Source: Odontocerum albicorne (taxonomy: Eukaryota > Arthropoda > Insecta > Trichoptera > Odontoceridae). Taken from it: a stretch of 64,000 nt of DNA. The notes below the pieces were generated by a model that worked only from the letters and a program-made list of their open reading frames with translations, was not told the DNA's origin and did no database searches. Location: NCBI GenBank assembly GCA_949825065.1, contig OX463847.1, forward strand, positions 34,977,789 through 35,041,788, in the 5' to 3' direction. Made by a program: the position numbers and the translations under genes. Shown piece after piece: positions 58,901-60,654 of this stretch. Every line of letters begins with the position of its first letter. Positions within the stretch are counted from its first letter, which is position 1.

Positions 58901-60246
58901 TTTTTTTCAACTTAGTTACCCTGTAGTTCAATTCATTTTGTAGAATAAAGAATTCATTTTTCAATACCATTGAAATAATATTTTGAAGTTTGTCAGAGAA
59001 AATTCTTCAGAAACAGGATCTAAACATCGCTTAATTTCTGCCGTGCTTTTCCCTTCCTTTGAAAGAAACTTGATAAACCACGTGATATTCACTTTTTATC
59101 ATTTCAGAATTTAAGAAAACATCACCTCTTCTATCCGTTCTAGTTGACATATTACTAAGGGTTGAGGTATCAAATATTAACAGTAACATCACCTGACCAT
59201 GCGTGAATGTGGCCGGCAAAGTGTATGTCCATACTTACGGCAACTTATTCAGCCCGGAAACTTCTGGACCTAGTGTTAGCTGTAAATCAAATGTATTCTC
59301 AATTTTAAGCTCAGGATTCAACTTGTAGAGAAAGGTTTCATTTTAATGAAAGCACTTCTTGATATCTCCATCCTCGCCTTTATTTTCTAAGAGGAATATC
59401 ATTTTTCATTTACCCAAATTTTGTATTGATCCACACGTTGTACAGGTTCACTCTCAATTATTATATTTGGACATAGTGAAGGGTTTTTTGAACTTTATAT
59501 AATTAAATATTTTGGATGTTCATTTTAAGACCTGTGTCCACCCCATAATGACATACAGCATATAGTCCAGAGCTGACACTGTCAGAACCAAAAATCTCCT
59601 TCGAACCAGCGAAATGAAGATACTCAGGAGTATCGCTGGTAAAACCCTTCGTGATAGAGTACGAAACACAGAAATCCGAAGGATGTGCGAAGTTGAAGAT
59701 ATTGTCAGATGGGGACGACAGAGAAGAAGGCTCTGGAACGAACATGTATCCAGAATGGCGAAACCAAGAGCCGTAAGAATGGTCAGGGTATCCCCCAAGC
59801 AAGCAGAGCTCCAGGACGACCTCCCAAAAGATGGAAAGACAGCTGGCAGTCGACGTCACAAGAGGGAAACGATGATGCTGGACCATAACAAGCCAAAAAG
59901 AAGAATTTTAAATCCATATTGATTATTAATATTATTTTTCTACCATTTTTTATAAGTCATATTATTTTCAGCAAGACTCGATTCTTTAAAGGTTTATTGA
60001 TTAGGATTTTTTCAAGATAAATTCTATAAACACATTTCAATTTTAAATTGCAGAGTACCAAAGGTGGATGCTAAGTGGGATACTGTAAATGGGAAGAGTG
60101 CCGATGTAGCTTATCTAGATATTTTGGCGCCTGATAAAATGGAGATGCGCACTGGAAAGGATATGGGAATGGACTCCTTCTGGAGTACACTGGGCTTAGA
60201 GGAAAATGAAAATTATCGCAGAAATAGTATGAAAACTGAACTATAA
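1768..60246 (+). CDS. Carboxylesterase (family B, E4/FE4-like), ten exons
   Basis: CDS is the join 1768-1971, 43401-43497, 44982-45167, 46444-46629, 47650-47840, 49722-49890, 51162-51346, 53339-53489, 56781-56907, 60054-60246. It totals 1689 nt and encodes 562 residues, normal length for the family, which hydrolyses carboxylic esters. Residues 1-20 form a signal peptide (ends VLA|AQ). Other motifs: EDCLYLN 103-109, oxyanion-hole HGGAF 128-132, nucleophile elbow GMSAG with Ser208, acid Glu338 in TADEG, and His460 in GVSHGDD. Cys89/Cys105 and Cys260/Cys271 match the two conserved disulfides. One N-glycosylation sequon is at Asn371. The protein ends KTEL, resembling the HTEL/KDEL ER-retention class, so ER-lumen residence is inferred rather than secretion. 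All introns are GT-AG and every junction keeps frame. The closest type known to me is the insect E4/FE4 esterase group, linked in some insects to insecticide sequestration; substrate here is unknown. Intron 1 is 41,429 bp. Confidence 0.93.
2536..2745 (-). mobile_element. Non-LTR retrotransposon RT C-terminal scrap
   Basis: The minus strand reads EMRAHRRINGIAMYDR followed by a FIRNEC-like string. This matches the 'MRALRRI.GVT..DKIRN..IR.EC' segment common near the C-terminus of insect non-LTR reverse transcriptase proteins. A related scrap is at 8440-8650. The reading is short and the clade is not assignable. Confidence 0.5.
2897..3071 (-). mobile_element. tRNA-derived SINE, family A (near full length)
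   Basis: Read on the minus strand, the head GACCTCCGTGGCCTGGTGG carries an A-box, followed by a perfect B-box GGTTCGATCCC within a GCGGG/CCCGC T-arm. The tail contains TTGGAAGAGATTGCCACATG then GCAATAAAC. The same head and tail recur at 5799, 19431, 30398, 30655, 52062 and 60541. It is not an intact tRNA: the acceptor ends do not pair. Confidence 0.75.
3570..4856 (+). mobile_element. Intact mariner transposon (Hsmar1/cecropia type)
   Basis: A 1287-bp element with perfect 31-bp terminal inverted repeats (3570-3600 and 4826-4856, beginning TTAGGTCCTTACATATGAAA) flanked by TA on both sides. It contains one uninterrupted transposase ORF (3759-4778). Perfect TIRs and an open frame suggest recent insertion. 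It lies in intron 1 of the esterase gene in the same orientation. Confidence 0.93.
3759..4778 (+). CDS. Mariner transposase, DD34D, 339 aa
   Basis: Cut-and-paste transposase acting on the flanking TIRs. The start is the ATG at 3759 (MENLKYRV); an upstream in-frame TTG at 3738 is not a convincing start. The N-terminal half is a paired-like double HTH (about residues 5-110, with the AT-hook-like GRPETKVDNEEL linker), then WVPHEL at about 115-120. The catalytic domain shows TCDEKW (first Asp), LLHDNARPHTA (second Asp) and YSPDLAPTDYYFF (third Asp), with 34 residues between the second and third. The protein ends YFD, as is usual, at TAA 4776-4778. Length and motifs match the cecropia subfamily, to which human Hsmar1 belongs. 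All three acidic residues are intact, so activity is possible but untested. Confidence 0.93.
   Translation: MENLKYRVIYEYEFHRGTSAAETARRINDVYGDGAAKENTVRFWFQRFRSGNFDLQKKPRGRPETKVDNEELKAIVEADPSQTTSELAAGCGVSDKTVLIHLKQIGKVKKLERWVPHELSEANQQTCVDCCVALLNRHNNEGILNRIITCDEKWILYDNRKRSSQWLNPAEPAKPCPKRKLTPKKLLVSVWWTSAGVVPYSFLKSGQTITADVYCQQLQTMMEKLAAKQPRLVNRSRPLLLHDNARPHTAQQTATKLEELQLECLRHPPYSPDLAPTDYYFFRNLDNFLQGKKFNSDGAVQTDFKDFIDSRPNGFFSKGIDELPMRWQKCIDSNGTYFD
5150..5430 (+). mobile_element. Non-LTR retrotransposon 3' remnant
   Basis: A broken frame reads SMKEWKGR..(stops)..ILTNGKVR..MRNRISGMTTC, resembling the 'RPRKEWMD.I...L...MRNR..CM' C-terminal tail of insect LINE ORF2 proteins. Stops and shifts are frequent. 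The related minus-strand remnant at 21085-21260 supports the reading. Confidence 0.35.
5578..5770 (-). mobile_element. Possible LINE ORF2 scrap next to SINE
   Basis: The minus strand reads EERCIEMIRPHDEIERWK, similar to the 'MIRRFGHVERM' region of the same retrotransposon proteins. It is adjacent to a family-A SINE at 5799-5917. Weak support. Confidence 0.3.
5799..5917 (-). mobile_element. tRNA-derived SINE, family A (partial)
   Basis: On the minus strand the head GACCTCCGTAGCCTAGTTGG is followed by a degenerate B-box and the CTAGTTTTTACTTAAGGCC linker. The 3' tail is missing. Confidence 0.6.
5918..8439. other. Intron 1 sequence, nothing recognised
   Basis: AT-rich, no coding frame. A short CpG-rich run (ACGACGCGACGCGCTCGC, near 6530-6548) and a small hairpin GGCCCATT/AATGGGCC near 7728-7746 are visible. 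No RNA gene or element boundary was found. Confidence 0.3.
8440..8650 (-). mobile_element. Non-LTR retrotransposon RT C-terminal remnant
   Basis: The minus strand reads IMYGSET, then after a few stops DIRALRRIHGVTMFDKIGNK and VIRDEC. This is the classic 'YGSETW...MRALRRI.GVT..DKIRNE.IR.EC' order of insect LINE ORF2 C-termini. Confidence 0.6.
8651..10061. other. Intron 1 sequence, nothing recognised
   Basis: AT-rich DNA without a plausible exon. The open frame near 9104-9370 (minus) has no recognisable motif and is taken as chance. Confidence 0.3.
10062..10330. repeat. Interspersed repeat C, copy 1
   Basis: Shares a collinear block with 27077-27300: AGTACATA..AATGC(T/A)AAAAACCT, then CCACTTCAC..GACAA, AAGTGGTCTC, ATCACAAATTTCAT, ATTTGTCCTAAATA. 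This copy has a 20-bp extra segment around 10188-10207 that contains TACGAGTA. Family unknown. Confidence 0.6.
10331..11828. other. Intron 1 sequence, nothing firmly recognised
   Basis: At about 11660 the string GAGGTCGGCAACATACGGTC resembles a hAT-type terminus, but no matching inverted end was found. The remainder shows no coding or structural signal. Confidence 0.25.
11829..12125 (-). mobile_element. tRNA-derived SINE, family B, copy 1
   Basis: On the minus strand there is a tRNA-like head with box A (TGGCCGCGTAT..) and box B GGTTCGAACC. A body follows with ACCTATGACTTCGGTCAT and ATCGTCTCACTTCGGTGTGC, and a tail ending AAACTCCACGGTAC. A second copy is at 29416-29712. Different from family A. 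Confidence 0.7.
12126..13093. other. Intron 1 sequence with a perfect 17-bp palindrome
   Basis: ACTTAGTAAATTAATAT (12361-12377) and its exact reverse complement (12381-12397) flank AAA. No coding signal; the open frames at 12585-12952 lack recognisable motifs. Confidence 0.4.
13094..14378 (-). mobile_element. Irritans-type mariner, copy 1 (inactive)
   Basis: A 1285-bp element whose ends share TAGTCAAAAAGTTTTGAAAG as terminal inverted repeats. The right flank has TA (14379-14380) while the left flank reads CT, so the target duplication has decayed. It carries a broken transposase on the minus strand and is closely similar over its whole length to 15983-17269. Confidence 0.88.
13148..14203 (-). 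pseudogene. Mariner transposase pseudogene (irritans type)
   Basis: Reads MEKSEYRAVIKFF... through the HTH, WVPHLL and YSPDLAPSDFW, like Himar1-class proteins. An in-frame stop at 13562-13564 (after LLIDYL) splits it into 13562-14203 and 13148-13561. The first catalytic Asp (TMDE) is changed to Val (TMVETW) and the second (HQDN) to Asn (HQNN). The histidine of the NAPAHTA motif is also lost. It is therefore catalytically dead as well as truncated. Confidence 0.88.
14379..15982. other. Inter-mariner spacer; possible decayed DNA transposon
   Basis: GC-rich strings GCGGCGCACACAGGCGGCCG (14722) and CACACAGGCGGCTG (15477) occur in an otherwise AT-rich stretch. They resemble subterminal sequence of hAT elements, but termini and target duplications were not found. 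No coding sequence was recognised. Confidence 0.25.
15983..17269 (-). mobile_element. Irritans-type mariner, copy 2 (inactive)
   Basis: A 1287-bp element starting GGCTAGTCAAAAAGTTTTG and ending with the inverted GGTTAGTCAATAAG, with TA on both flanks (15981-15982, 17270-17271). It lies in the same orientation as the copy at 13094-14378. Confidence 0.9.
16045..17094 (-). pseudogene. Mariner transposase pseudogene (irritans type)
   Basis: Starts MEKSEYRTV and ends DYTEQ. One in-frame stop at 16504-16506 (after SAKKV; the sister copy has Leu there) interrupts it, and the frame continues unshifted to 16045. All three Asp are present (TMDK, HQDN, APSD), although the Glu after the first Asp is Lys. 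This copy is younger and less damaged than copy 1. Confidence 0.88.
17290..17990. repeat. Low-complexity AAAATGTTGAAAA array with mirrored T-rich half
   Basis: From about 17340 to 17800 the plus strand repeats variants of AAAATGT(T/C)GAAAA; from about 17850 to 17990 it repeats the complement (TTTTCGATGTTT, CATTTTTAAAAACATTT). It resembles a diverged foldback of a short AT-rich satellite. Open frames here are compositional. Confidence 0.45.
17991..19430. other. Intron 1 sequence, nothing recognised
   Basis: AT-rich without open frames of note. A slightly GC-richer stretch at 18720-18820 has no readable motif. Confidence 0.25.
19431..19496 (-). mobile_element. tRNA-derived SINE head, family A (fragment)
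   Basis: On the minus strand GACATCCGTGGTCTAGTTGG followed by GGTTTCGAGTTCGGTTCCCG. Only the tRNA-like head remains. Confidence 0.5.
20650..20815 (+). repeat. Short tandem duplication, about 60-bp unit
   Basis: TATGCTAACTTGACAAAATG is repeated three times at about 20658, 20717 and 20750. Two of the copies continue into GAAACCTCGGATCTCAATGC and GTATATCGCAGTTTAATTA, giving one truncated unit between two complete ones. Confidence 0.75.
21085..21260 (-). mobile_element. Possible LINE ORF2 tail remnant
   Basis: The minus strand reads GRPRKEWK, then after stops EMLTEGNIRSNEKQ and VIDRNARGSV. This is similar to the 'GRPRKEW.D.V' and 'DR..WR' ends of insect non-LTR ORF2 proteins. Two stops; weak. 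Confidence 0.35.
21740..21960 (-). pseudogene. Mariner transposase N-terminal fragment
   Basis: The minus strand reads TIVYRWHSIFEQGGESIKDD, then LRPG*PVEATSSNIV and KKVKELVLEDNR. This is the second HTH plus linker of a mariner transposase (compare FKRGRISVEDDPRSGRP in the copy at 13148-14203). One in-frame stop; no catalytic domain or termini remain nearby. Confidence 0.65.
22490..22590 (+). repeat. Repeat shared with mariner 5' region at 57290
   Basis: TCAAAGG(T/A)TTCGG(T/C)TTTAACTTTGTG and GTTATTCCACTAATTA are common to this interval and to 57288-57365, which lies inside the element at 57092-58668. It is probably a fragment of the same transposon family. Confidence 0.5.
23815..24215 (+). 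mobile_element. Non-LTR retrotransposon C-terminal remnant
   Basis: Across shifting frames the plus strand reads GAEYWATTKSQEQ, then MLR*ISGV, REARLRWYG (partly), GKRGIGRP-like, KRWKDGINED and LNLTPEMALNRA. This is the standard C-terminal order of insect LINE ORF2 (MLRWI.GVTR, LRWYGHV, GRGRPKKRWMD, D...W). It is heavily decayed by stops and indels. Confidence 0.6.
24750..24964 (+). repeat. Degenerate minisatellite, about 115-bp unit (left half)
   Basis: Units start ATATTGTA(T/C)CTAAACGACT at about 24767 and 24884, with CACGTGGAACATTTAACAATT after the second. The same unit resumes at 26140 and 26253 beyond the LINE insertion. Confidence 0.55.
24965..26105 (-). mobile_element. 5'-truncated LINE (jockey-like RT C-terminus plus 3' tail)
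   Basis: Minus-strand element. The frame 25882-26100 reads SISEWTGERGLLINPKKSQ (end of the RT domain), and the next frame 25283-25879 reads NLGVLIDNTLSW, LVQSLLFLILDYVDVCYLDV and RLWNQLQ. A single frameshift near 25905 joins them. The 3' UTR contains TTGGTTGGAAGAGATTGCCG then CCTGGCAATAAGCC, and ends in an (AAAT)n-type tail at 24965-24985. A second, more truncated copy of the 3' end is at 48088-48350. The element interrupts a minisatellite. Confidence 0.8.
26130..26360 (+). repeat. Degenerate minisatellite, about 115-bp unit (right half)
   Basis: Continues the array seen at 24750-24964. Units begin at about 26140 (ATATTGTACCTAAACTATTC) and 26253 (ATATTGCGCATAAACGACTC), each followed by ACGTGGAA(A/C)ATTTG. 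Confidence 0.55.
27077..27300. repeat. Interspersed repeat C, copy 2
   Basis: Collinear with 10062-10330 but lacking the 20-bp TACGAGTA-containing segment. No coding capacity. Confidence 0.6.
27301..29415. other. Intron 1 sequence, possible solo LTR at about 28170-28570
   Basis: Between 28170 and 28570 a TATATATAAG box (28403), a CAGT initiator-like site shortly after it and AATAAA (28503) are spaced as in an LTR. The interval could be bounded by TGTCTGG and ATGACA, but there is no target duplication or second copy. The rest holds nothing recognisable. Confidence 0.2.
29416..29712 (-). mobile_element. tRNA-derived SINE, family B, copy 2
   Basis: Collinear with 11829-12125: GATCCGATGGCACACCGAAG, then GTGAGACGAT, a T-rich stretch, CGAAGTCATAGGT, and a tRNA-like head with GCCGGTTTAAGACCCGCGC on the minus strand. 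Confidence 0.7.
30398..30640 (+). mobile_element. tRNA-derived SINE, family A (long copy with tail)
   Basis: The head GACCTCCGTGCTGTAGTTGG has a degenerate B-box. The body is CCTGGTTTTCAGTTAAGGTC. The tail TAGTTGGAAGAGATTGCCAC is followed by ATGGCGATAAATTC. An internal partial duplication of the tail (CTAGCTAGCCACGTGGCA) sits at about 30518-30536. Confidence 0.7.
30655..30775 (+). mobile_element. tRNA-derived SINE, family A (adjacent copy)
   Basis: Head ACCTCCGTGGCTCAGTTGCT, B-box GGTTCAATTCC and linker GTCTGATTTTTATTTAAGGTC. It is in the same orientation as, and directly follows, the copy at 30398-30640; the tail is missing. Confidence 0.68.
31202..31273 (+). repeat. 36-bp perfect tandem duplication
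   Basis: GGTACCGTATTGGCCCGACT plus TATATGGCGA..GGTTTT starts at 31202 and 31238. Because 36 is a multiple of three, an open frame runs through it, but the frame has no recognisable homology. Confidence 0.8.
31274..32928. other. Intron 1 sequence, unassigned, mildly GC-richer
   Basis: Broken frames (for example one reading LGHITEEC near 31815) hint at an old retroelement but do not add up to a domain. A CCGCGGAC-rich patch lies at 32046-32078. A duplication of about 165 bp pairs 32540-32610 with 32700-32765 (both contain ACGTGTTCACGTT(G/T)CGGTTG). No exon was identified. Confidence 0.3.
32929..34215 (+). mobile_element. Gypsy LTR copy A (plus orientation, chimeric)
   Basis: 32929-34024 is essentially identical to 41619-42714, starting TGTCAGGACTTGGGTACGGC. 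At about 34025 it switches to unrelated sequence for about 169 bp. The shared string ACAGCAAATATGTGTTT then returns (34194), after which similarity ends. In the other copies the swapped interval holds the TATATAA box. The 3' part of the LTR (R/U5) is absent. Confidence 0.85.
34260..35045 (+). repeat. GC-rich composite satellite with nested 32-bp repeats
   Basis: A block much richer in GC than its surroundings. ACCTAAGTCGTCGGTGCGAC, then GGCCGCAGAACCAACGGGCG, recurs 232 bp apart (34677 and 34909), alternating with GTCACCAGTG(C/T)GAC units at 34571 and 34821. Inside it, ACTGGATGTATATAGGCCAT plus CCGTAAGCC is repeated three times at 34441, 34473 and 34506. ORFs on both strands are by-products of composition and repetition. 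Confidence 0.8.
35046..36959. other. Unassigned part of the LTR composite
   Basis: Moderate GC with only broken frames. A plus-strand frame at about 36330-36520 (IYVDVLKIRV...) faintly resembles a retroviral-type integrase core but without catalytic residues I could place. The minus-strand gypsy pol stops being readable at about 36960. The 3' LTR expected here in minus orientation is not present. Confidence 0.3.
36960..37838 (-). pseudogene. Gypsy pol remnant: protease and partial reverse transcriptase
   Basis: Downstream of gag on the minus strand. The aspartic protease reads PFRALLDSGAAINVIGGNLY (active-site DSGA) and continues to CLVLGIPFLKRSGL. RT begins at KLNSVTQTDCYRLPNI, ..YLTALDLSHEFW, then KTAFLVEGRGQYRFVVTPFG and LKNIPAEMQRMMEQLF. 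The frames are joined only through several shifts or stops. The stretch between protease and RT is far shorter than normal, and the YxDD block, RNase H and integrase are missing. It is non-functional. Confidence 0.82.
37839..38942 (-). CDS. Gypsy (Ty3) retrotransposon gag, intact frame
   Basis: Capsid/nucleocapsid protein of the LTR element whose 5' LTR is 40166-41611. The first in-frame ATG is at 38942 (MSPIDNITSATKERLIGEL), giving 367 residues; the frame is open further upstream but without ATG. A SAP-like N-terminus (ELMERGI..LRR) is followed by a capsid-type domain (FNGSGSVRQFLVRLEEIA, ..DRALTFFRITYRNPMRWATL, ..LLQVFKRGLH). A CCHC zinc knuckle CFLCNLPHHIARDC follows, with a basic tail. 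The stop is at 37839-37841. Gag remains open while pol is collapsed. Confidence 0.85.
   Translation of the reverse strand: MSPIDNITSATKERLIGELMERGITPGNKLPRLRRQAWSYNRGLVHSPTEEVILPQRSKAHVNLRGAPEFSMELVSGATAPRSDSSLPFTGSCPSRDLEMLPSHGARGNQLPPLNINFSSWPVDPFNGSGSVRQFLVRLEEIAHARRFDVDSLSPVLPEFLRDRALTFFRITYRNPMRWATLKAHFLERFESESFMIDRKLDIWASKQGHEESSTDYISRILEVNSTLDSALTEVELLQVFKRGLHVRFSSVLVSTRPASVREMERVCASFEQMNRSGEVSPRPLQMQPRVRARVSSVSQKGIGRGPTLLRCFLCNLPHHIARDCPHKPLIQKEPDKSPSNRVRSRAETSRPFTLLTDTSRPPPSFV
38943..40145 (-). other. Gypsy 5' leader with tandem repeats
   Basis: Untranslated stretch between primer-binding site and gag. At 39780-40110 a degenerate tandem of about 75-80 bp repeats (CATAAAA(T/C)TCAAATACACAG, AGCAATGCACAAGATATTCA, then an A/G-rich run) occurs four to five times. 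No coding frame survives in 39003-39780. Confidence 0.6.
40146..40164 (-). promoter_or_regulatory. Gypsy primer-binding site
   Basis: The minus strand reads TGGCGCCCAACGTGGGGC directly after the LTR end, starting with the TGG that pairs with a tRNA CCA end. Its position next to the LTR boundary fixes the element's orientation. Confidence 0.8.
40166..41611 (-). mobile_element. Gypsy 5' LTR, copy B
   Basis: Minus-strand LTR beginning TGTCAGGACTTGAGTACGGC at 41611 and ending next to the primer-binding site. It forms the left arm of a palindrome with copy C; the only difference I noticed is an A/G near the centre (TTGAGTA versus TTGGGTA). Confidence 0.88.
41619..43064 (+). mobile_element. Gypsy LTR, copy C (head-to-head with copy B)
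   Basis: Plus-strand LTR beginning TGTCAGGACTTGGGTACGGC and ending ...AAAAAGTCTGAAA, where sequence departs from the primer-binding-site side of copy B. It carries TATATAA at about 42857. No internal region follows on the right, so it looks like a solo or truncated LTR. Only 7 bp (CTTGGAG) separate the two LTR starts. Confidence 0.87.
43141..43355 (+). repeat. 43-bp minisatellite, five units, just upstream of exon 2
   Basis: CTTGATC(C/A)ATTTCATG begins at 43141, 43184, 43227, 43270 and 43313, exactly 43 bp apart. Two unit types alternate (CTTCATATTC and CGTCATCTTC versions). The array is pyrimidine-rich and ends about 45 bp before the exon 2 acceptor. Confidence 0.92.
43401..43497 (+). CDS. 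Esterase exon 2 (residues 69-100)
   Basis: TTTCAG|GATCCACAG...ATAAGAG|GTATT. Translates DPQRAKKWYGVWMAKKLSNP then CIQWASTIGEIR. Cys89 is the first cysteine of the conserved disulfide with Cys105 in EDCLYLN. Ends in phase 1. Confidence 0.92.
43498..44981. other. Intron 2, no element recognised
   Basis: AT-rich intron of 1484 bp with standard GT/AG ends and no repeat or ORF that I could identify. Confidence 0.5.
44982..45167 (+). CDS. Esterase exon 3 (oxyanion hole, residues 101-162)
   Basis: Acceptor GCAG|GTAATGAG, donor TTTTAG|GTGAGT. Contains EDCLYLN, the HGGAF oxyanion-hole motif and SINYRLGVLG, all hallmark family-B strings. Confidence 0.95.
45168..46443. other. Intron 3, no element recognised
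   Basis: AT-rich intron of 1276 bp; nothing beyond the splice sites could be supported. Confidence 0.5.
46444..46629 (+). CDS. Esterase exon 4 (catalytic serine, residues 163-224)
   Basis: Acceptor TTTTAG|GGTTCC, donor TCTAAAG|GTGCCC. Carries LPGNLGMKDQVMALRW and ITITGMSAGGASVHYH with nucleophile Ser208. Confidence 0.95.
46690..46730 (+). repeat. Short repeat shared by introns 4 and 5
   Basis: GAGCAGG(C/T)TCTCCTCAAGG, then (A/G)TGCT, is present here and at about 49281-49318. Probably fragments of one unidentified element. Confidence 0.4.
46925..47230 (-). mobile_element. LINE RT fragment with motif A
   Basis: The minus strand reads VVYTDFNKAFDKI then HNI, the RT motif A consensus (YxDF.KAFDkv.H), near 47160-47215. 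Upstream and downstream frames are broken. It lies in intron 4 antisense to the esterase. Confidence 0.6.
47650..47840 (+). CDS. Esterase exon 5 (residues 225-288)
   Basis: Acceptor TTTCAG|GACTTTTC, donor TTTATG|GTAAGT. Contains LFQKGISMSGTALCPW and Cys260/Cys271, the second conserved disulfide pair. Confidence 0.93.
48088..48350 (-). mobile_element. LINE 3' end (5'-truncated copy)
   Basis: Collinear with 24970-25230: ATTTAACACTT..GCAAATACAATCTGG, CAATCTCTTC, CATAAATCATTCAAATGACT, CCACGAAATCCAT and TTTTCATATAAAGTGAGAT. Lacks any RT sequence. It abuts the TTAA MITE at 48375. Confidence 0.78.
48375..48595. mobile_element. piggyBac-type MITE, TTAA-flanked, copy 1
   Basis: A 221-bp element with ends CACATTCAATGGGA and, inverted, CATGTTCAATGCTA. 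It is flanked on both sides by TTAA (48371-48374 and 48596-48599). Similar ends and left subterminal sequence (GGCTGAAAATT) appear in 50273-50553. Confidence 0.72.
49722..49890 (+). CDS. Esterase exon 6 (catalytic glutamate, residues 289-344)
   Basis: Acceptor TTTCAG|CCCTCC, donor GGAGGAG|GTATG. Carries FSPVALVVEP and SSVTADEGIYPGG with Glu338. Confidence 0.93.
50273..50553. mobile_element. piggyBac-type MITE, TTAA-flanked, copy 2, with hairpin
   Basis: A 281-bp element with ends CACGTTCACTGCG and the exact inverse CGCAGTGAACGTG, flanked by TTAA (50269-50272, 50554-50557). Near the right end a perfect 20-bp stem GGCTCCCGTGTCCATACAAA (50490-50509) with loop ATA and inverse 50513-50532 forms a strong hairpin. 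Confidence 0.85.
51162..51346 (+). CDS. Esterase exon 7 (residues 345-406)
   Basis: Acceptor TTTCAG|TATATAGCAAAT, donor GTTCAA|GTGAGT. Reads YIANPDTLDYMENHWDEL, then LFDYNYSLPL and YFGGDKLSTDTFMKFVQ, typical of the variable lid region. Sequon at Asn371. Confidence 0.92.
52062..52185 (+). mobile_element. tRNA-derived SINE, family A (partial)
   Basis: Head GACCTCTGTGGTTTAGTTGT, decayed B-box and linker CCTTGGTTTTTACTAAGGTC. Lies in intron 7 just before a LINE remnant. Confidence 0.6.
52240..53075 (+). mobile_element. LINE 3' portion with RT C-terminus and SINE-like tail
   Basis: Broken frame reads RVSEFKDLGVTFDIGLTF, then TKLEYASTVWAPHQLKYKN and IRVEQIQKKYFRYL, characteristic of the region after the RT domain in jockey/I-like elements. 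It ends GATTCCCACATGGCGATAAA then TTTGCCAG, the same tail as the family-A SINEs. Intron 7. Confidence 0.68.
53339..53489 (+). CDS. Esterase exon 8 (residues 407-456)
   Basis: Acceptor GGTGACAG|GCACTCGG, donor TTTTTG|GTATG. Reads ALGDRHFVRDISKTVKIH then QPVYYYKFSYQGENSLS, both family motifs. The acceptor sequence GGTGACAGGCACT is tandemly duplicated 14 bp downstream; only the upstream AG keeps frame. Confidence 0.92.
54384..55452. mobile_element. hAT-type MITE with perfect 8-bp target duplication
   Basis: A 1069-bp element with termini CAGTGGTCCCCAACC (left) and the exact inverse at 55438-55452. Both sides are flanked by GTTTAGAA (54376-54383, 55453-55460). GC-rich subterminal runs (GGGCCGCGGCCCGG) and a 21-nt poly-C tract at 55367-55387 are present. 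No transposase frame. Intron 8. Confidence 0.93.
55923..56096 (+). repeat. 25-bp minisatellite, about seven units, one with 6-bp insertion
   Basis: Unit GAGCACTTATACATAGTCCA plus CTTAC starts at 55923, 55948, 55973, 55998, 56029, 56054 and 56079 (last partial). The fourth unit is 31 bp because CGAGTA is inserted after TTATA. Intron 8. Confidence 0.93.
56205..56440 (+). pseudogene. Mariner 3' fragment (transposase C-terminus and right end)
   Basis: Reads GKRFGSN then, after a stop, EVIAETNAYF; then KDKSFYTTGIEKLGKRWNEC and IVLEGDYVNE with a stop at about 56384. This is the irritans/mellifera-like transposase tail. It is followed by GTCCCGGGGCTTATTGA, consistent with a mariner terminus. The 5' part is absent. 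Intron 8. Confidence 0.72.
56781..56907 (+). CDS. Esterase exon 9 (catalytic histidine, residues 457-498)
   Basis: Acceptor TCTCTAG|GAGTGAGC, donor AACGG|GTAAGT. Contains GVSHGDDTAYVV with His460 and MWASFATNG. Confidence 0.94.
57484..57573 (+). pseudogene. GIY-YIG endonuclease fragment (Penelope-like)
   Basis: Frame reads EYACESTYIGITQRKIVIRI then QEHKHC, matching C..C..YIG.T.R.....R..EH of GIY-YIG nucleases as carried by Penelope-like retroelements. Only about 30 codons remain, nested within the mariner 5' region. Confidence 0.5.
57603..58592 (+). pseudogene. Mariner transposase pseudogene
   Basis: From ATG 57603 the frame reads CVNIKFCFKLGKSATETFEM, FKWYARFRDGRKSIEDD, IPKSTVHLILTENLGNRK and VASDETWRFQYEP (first Asp intact). 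It carries stops at codon 3, after IEENI, after KKFAE and after MQKR. A shifted frame (58203-58592) continues with LLHENAPVHKS, where the second catalytic Asp is Glu, then YSPDLAPCDFW and ends GVYFE. It is dead. Confidence 0.85.
59565..59900 (+). mobile_element. Non-LTR retrotransposon C-terminal remnant
   Basis: Reads SEMKILRSIAGKTLRDRVRN, TEIRRMCEVEDIVRW and RRRLWNEHVSRMA, then loses frame before the GRPPKRWKDSW block (visible in another frame near 59810-59850). A typical insect LINE ORF2 tail. Intron 9. Confidence 0.7.
60054..60246 (+). CDS. Esterase exon 10 (C-terminus, KTEL)
   Basis: Acceptor ATTGCAG|AGTACCA. Reads VPKVDAKWDTVNGKSADVAY then LDILAP, and ends FWSTLGLEENENYRRNS..KTEL with TAA at 60244-60246. 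The YL.I and fW..L motifs fit the family terminus. Confidence 0.93.
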
Positions 60247-60407
60247 AGAAATTTTTATATGAAAAAAAAAAGCAAAATACTAATATATTTTTGGAAATTT
60301 CCTTATGGCTATTTAATTTTGATATATCAATTTTACAATGAAACATTTGTACATGGAGAAAAGTTTTAAATTTGTTTTCTTCAGAAATTTATGTGTTTAA
60401 TAGGTAC

Positions 60408-60444
60408 AATAAACAAATTTTGTGTAGGGTGGTTATGAAATAAA
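60408..60444 (+). terminator. Candidate polyadenylation signals
   Basis: AATAAA at 60408-60413 and again at 60439-60444, about 160-200 nt after the stop codon. Which is used cannot be told from the sequence. Confidence 0.5.
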
Positions 60445-60540
60445 TTTTTATGTAGAAAAATGTAAATTGTGTTTTCTTATCAAACATTTCAATAATATTT
60501 AATATCATCTTGCTTTGTATTACACTTTCGTTGTATAATA

Positions 60541-60654
60541 TGGCTTATTGCCATATGGCAATCTCTTCCAACCAACCAGAAATACATTGAAGACCTTGAA
60601 CATGCAAACTCCAAGTTAGGAAAAATAGGTCTTACCAACTAGGCCACGGAGATC
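60541..60654 (-). mobile_element. tRNA-derived SINE, family A, just 3' of the gene
   Basis: On the minus strand the head GATCTCCGTGGCCTAGTTGG and tail TTGGTTGGAAGAGATTGCCA then TATGGCAATAAGCC are both present, with a shortened middle. Confidence 0.65.
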
